Assembly: GCA_947095585.1 (NCBI GenBank)
Contig: OX352761.1
Coordinates: forward strand, 50,828,019-50,892,018
Length of the DNA: 64,000 bases
DNA from: Nephrocerus scutellatus
Lineage: Eukaryota; Arthropoda; Insecta; Diptera; Pipunculidae
Direction: 5' to 3'
Shown here piece after piece: positions 61,301 through 64,000 of the stretch. The notes under the pieces were generated by a model, which was not told where the DNA came from, made no database searches, and was given only the letters and a program-made list of their open reading frames with translations. A program made the position numbers and the translations under genes. Position 1 is the first letter of the stretch. Each line of letters starts with the position of its first letter.

Positions 61301-64000
61301 ACTTATTTCTAAGTCCAATTGTGTCATCAAAGGACTGTTTTAGAATTAAAAATTCAATCAAATTTGAAACTTGAAACTATTCGATAAAATTAACTAAGTA
61401 ATTTCTTGACCTTCACAAATGTAATATGTAACGCACTTATTTCTAAGTCCAATTGTGTCATCAAAGGACTGTTTTAGAATTAAAAATTCAATCAAATTTG
61501 AAACTTGGAACCATTTCATAAAATTAAGTTACAAAATGCATATTATAGAGCTCGTACTGTCCTGACCTTTTCAATTGTAATATGAACGCACTTATTTCTA
61601 AGTCCAATTGTGTCATCAAAGGACTGTTTTAGAATTAAAAATTCAATCAAATTTGAAACTTGGAACCATTTCATAAAATTAAGTTACAAAATGCATATTA
61701 TAGAGCTCGTACTGTCCTGACCTTTTCAATTGTAATATGTAACGCACTTATTTCTAAGTCCAATTGTGTCATCAAAGGAATGTTTTAGAATTGATAATTC
61801 AATCAAATTTAAAACTTGGAACCATTTCAAAATATTAAGTTACAAAATGCATATTATAGAGCTCGTACTGTCCTGACCTTTTCAGTTGTAATATGTAACG
61901 CACTTATTTCTAAGTCCAATTGTGTCATCAAAGGACTGTTTTAGAATTAAAAATTTAATCAAATTTGAAACTTGAAACCATTCGATAAAATTAGTGACAT
62001 CAAAGGACTGTTTTAGAATTAAAAATTCAATCAAATTTGAAACTTGAAACCATTCGATAAAATTAACTAAGTAATTTCTTGACCTTTTCAATTGTAATAT
62101 GTAACACACTTATTTCTAAGTCCAATTGTGACATCAAAGGACTGTTTTAGAATTAAAAATTCAATCAAATTTGAAACTTGGAACCATTTCATAAAATTAA
62201 GTTACAAAATGCATATTATAGAGCTCGTACTGTCCTGACCTTTTCAATTGTAATATGAACGCACTTATTTCTAAGTCCAATTGTGTCATCAAAGGACTGT
62301 TTTAGAATTGAAAATCCAATCAAATTTAAAACTTGGAACCATTTCAAAATATTAAGTTACAAAATGCATATTATAGAGCTCGTACTGTCCTGACCTTTTC
62401 AGTTGTAATATGTAACGCACTTATTTCTAAGTCCAATTGTGTCATCAAAGGACTGTTTTAGAATTAAAAATTCAATCAAATTTGAAACTTGAAACCATTC
62501 GATAAAATTAACTTAGTAATATCTTGACCTTTTCAATTGTAATATGTAACACACTTATTTCTAAGTCCAATTGTGACATCAAAGGACTGTTTTAGAATTA
62601 AAAATTCAATCAAATTTGAAACTTGGAACCATTTCATAAAATTAAGTTACAAAATGCATATTATAGAGCTCGTACTGTCCTGACCTTTTCAATTGTAATA
62701 TGAACGCACTTATTTCTAAGTCCAATTGTGTCATCAAAGGAATGTTTTAGAATTGATAATTCAATCAAATTTGAAACTTGGAACCATTTCATAAAATTAA
62801 GTTACAAAATGCATATTATAGAGCTCGTAGTGTCCTGACCTTTTCAATTGTAATATGTAACGCACTTATTTCTAAGTCCAATTGTGTCATCAAAGGACTG
62901 TTTTAGAATTAAAAATTCAATCAAATTTGAAACTTGAAACCATTCGATAAAATTAACTTAGTAATATCTTGACCTTTTCAATTGTAATATGTAACACACT
63001 TATTTCTAAGTCCAATTGTGACATCAAAGGACTGTTTTAGAATTAAAAATTCAATCAAATTTGAAACTTGGAACCATTTCATAAAATTAAGTTACAAAAT
63101 GCATATTATAGAGCTCGTACTGTCCTGACCTTTTCAATTGTAATATGAACGCACTTATTTCTAAGTCCAATTGTGTCATCAAAGGACTGTTTTAGAATTA
63201 AAAATTCAATCAAATTTGAAACTTGGAACCATTTCATAAAATTAAGTTACAAAATGCATATTATAGAGCTCGTACTGTCCTGACCTTTTCAGTTGTAATA
63301 TGAACGCACTTATTTCTAAGTCCAATTGTGTCATCAAAGGACTGTTTTAGAATTAAAAATTCAATCAAATTTGAAACTTGGAACCATTTCATAAAATTAA
63401 GTTACAAAATGCATATTATAGAGCTCGTACTGTCCTGACCTTTTCAATTGTAATATGAACGCACTTATTTCTAAGTCCAATTGTGTCATCAAAGGACTGT
63501 TTTAGAATTAAAAATTCAATCAAATTTGAAACTTGGAACCATTTCATAAAATTAAGTTACAAAATGCATATTATAGAGCTCGTACTGTCCTGACCTTTTC
63601 AATTGTAATATGAACGCACTTATTTCTAAGTCCAATTGTGTCATCAAAGGACTGTTTTAGAATTAAAAATTCAATCAAATTTGAAACTTGAAACTATTCG
63701 ATAAAATTAACTAAGTAATTTCTTGACCTTCACAAATGTAATATGTAACGCACTTATTTCTAAGTCCAATTGTGTCATCAAAGGACTGTTTTAGAATTAA
63801 AAATTCAATCAAATTTGAAACTTGGAACCATTTCATAAAATTAAGTTACAAAATGCATATTATAGAGCTCGTACTGTCCTGACCTTTTCAATTGTAATAT
63901 GAACGCACTTATTTCTAAGTCCAATTGTGTCATCAAAGGACTGTTTTAGAATTAAAAATTCAATCAAATTTGAAACTTGGAACCATTTCATAAAATTAAG
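58360..64000. repeat. Satellite DNA array, monomers of about 155 and 133 bp
   Basis: About 38-39 head-to-tail monomers, continuing past the window end. The core is TGACCTTTTCAATTGTAATA, GCACTTATTTCTAAGTCCAA, TTGTGTCATCAAAGGACTGT and TTAGAATTAAAAATTCAATC. Long monomers (155-156 bp) end with CATATTATAGAGCTCGTACT. Short ones (133-134 bp) end with CCATTCGATAAAATTAACTT and lack that segment. TACTGTCC landmarks at 58571, 58727, 58883, 59038 and 59193 are 155-156 bp apart. Neighbouring copies are nearly identical, implying recent homogenisation. No gene or insertion interrupts it. Confidence 0.97.

Noticed and set aside
59142..62109. Short reading frames within the satellite
   Set aside because: Each repeats with the monomer and shows no domain; they are chance open frames.
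58360..64000. Regular repeat array resembling a CRISPR at first glance
   Set aside because: Monomers are near-identical along their whole length with no variable spacers, the genome is eukaryotic, and no cas-like gene is present. It is satellite DNA.
1..64000. Bacterial-type features such as operons, ribosome-binding sites or riboswitches
   Set aside because: Spliced exons, LTR elements, Helitrons and satellites show a eukaryotic genome; none of these features was expected or seen.

Overview
This window is transposon-dense, AT-rich eukaryotic DNA, most likely from an insect and probably a fly. The evidence is errantivirus-like elements with env, LOA- and Jockey-type non-LTR retrotransposons, Helitrons with insect-type 3' ends, several mariner-like elements, and one spliced gene with an insect-type chitin-binding module. 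The species call is inference. Nothing prokaryotic, no CRISPR array and no tRNA or rRNA gene was recognised. Nearly every coding stretch belongs to a mobile element, and most are broken.

Layout. 1-1061: unassigned, with small tandem repeats. 1062-2627: a non-autonomous Helitron carrying a G-rich minisatellite. 2880-3776: a decayed hAT transposase. 4190-14110: one non-LTR retrotransposon in three pieces, split by a LOA-type element (4798-8810, 11-12 bp target duplication) and a Gypsy-type LTR element (9461 to about 13379) whose 5' LTR holds a satellite-bearing element. 14260-22775: a minisatellite of about 92-123 bp period, split by a mag-like LTR element on the minus strand (15315-20103). A mariner-like element with an open transposase frame (20108-21436) sits inside that LTR element's right-hand target duplication.

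22785-41825: a tandem errantivirus-like cluster with three LTRs (23557, 29895, 41370) and internal regions in various states of loss. It has been invaded by a CsRn1-like Gypsy element (24134-29718, CTAT duplication), a second env-bearing element without gag or pol (30387-33762), a Jockey fragment, a large non-LTR element (36490-39365) and a second Helitron (39902-41211).

41826-47380: MITEs, Gypsy fragments, a second mariner-like element and satellite-bearing fragments. 47625-51102: three in-phase exons of the only likely host gene, encoding the start of a chitin-binding (CBM14/peritrophin-A) domain. Its large intron holds an LTR and a Jockey element, and the Jockey element is itself split by a satellite-bearing element. 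51532-58345: satellite-bearing elements, mariner copies and a partial segmental duplication. 58360-64000: a satellite array with monomers of about 155 and 133 bp that runs off the window.

The nesting gives a relative insertion history. The least familiar component is a satellite-bearing element family, seen in at least nine places, with recurrent ends and an interior of about 110-130 bp GC-clustered repeats. I cannot place it in a named class from sequence alone, although it resembles Helentron-associated (DINE-1/HINE-like) elements.
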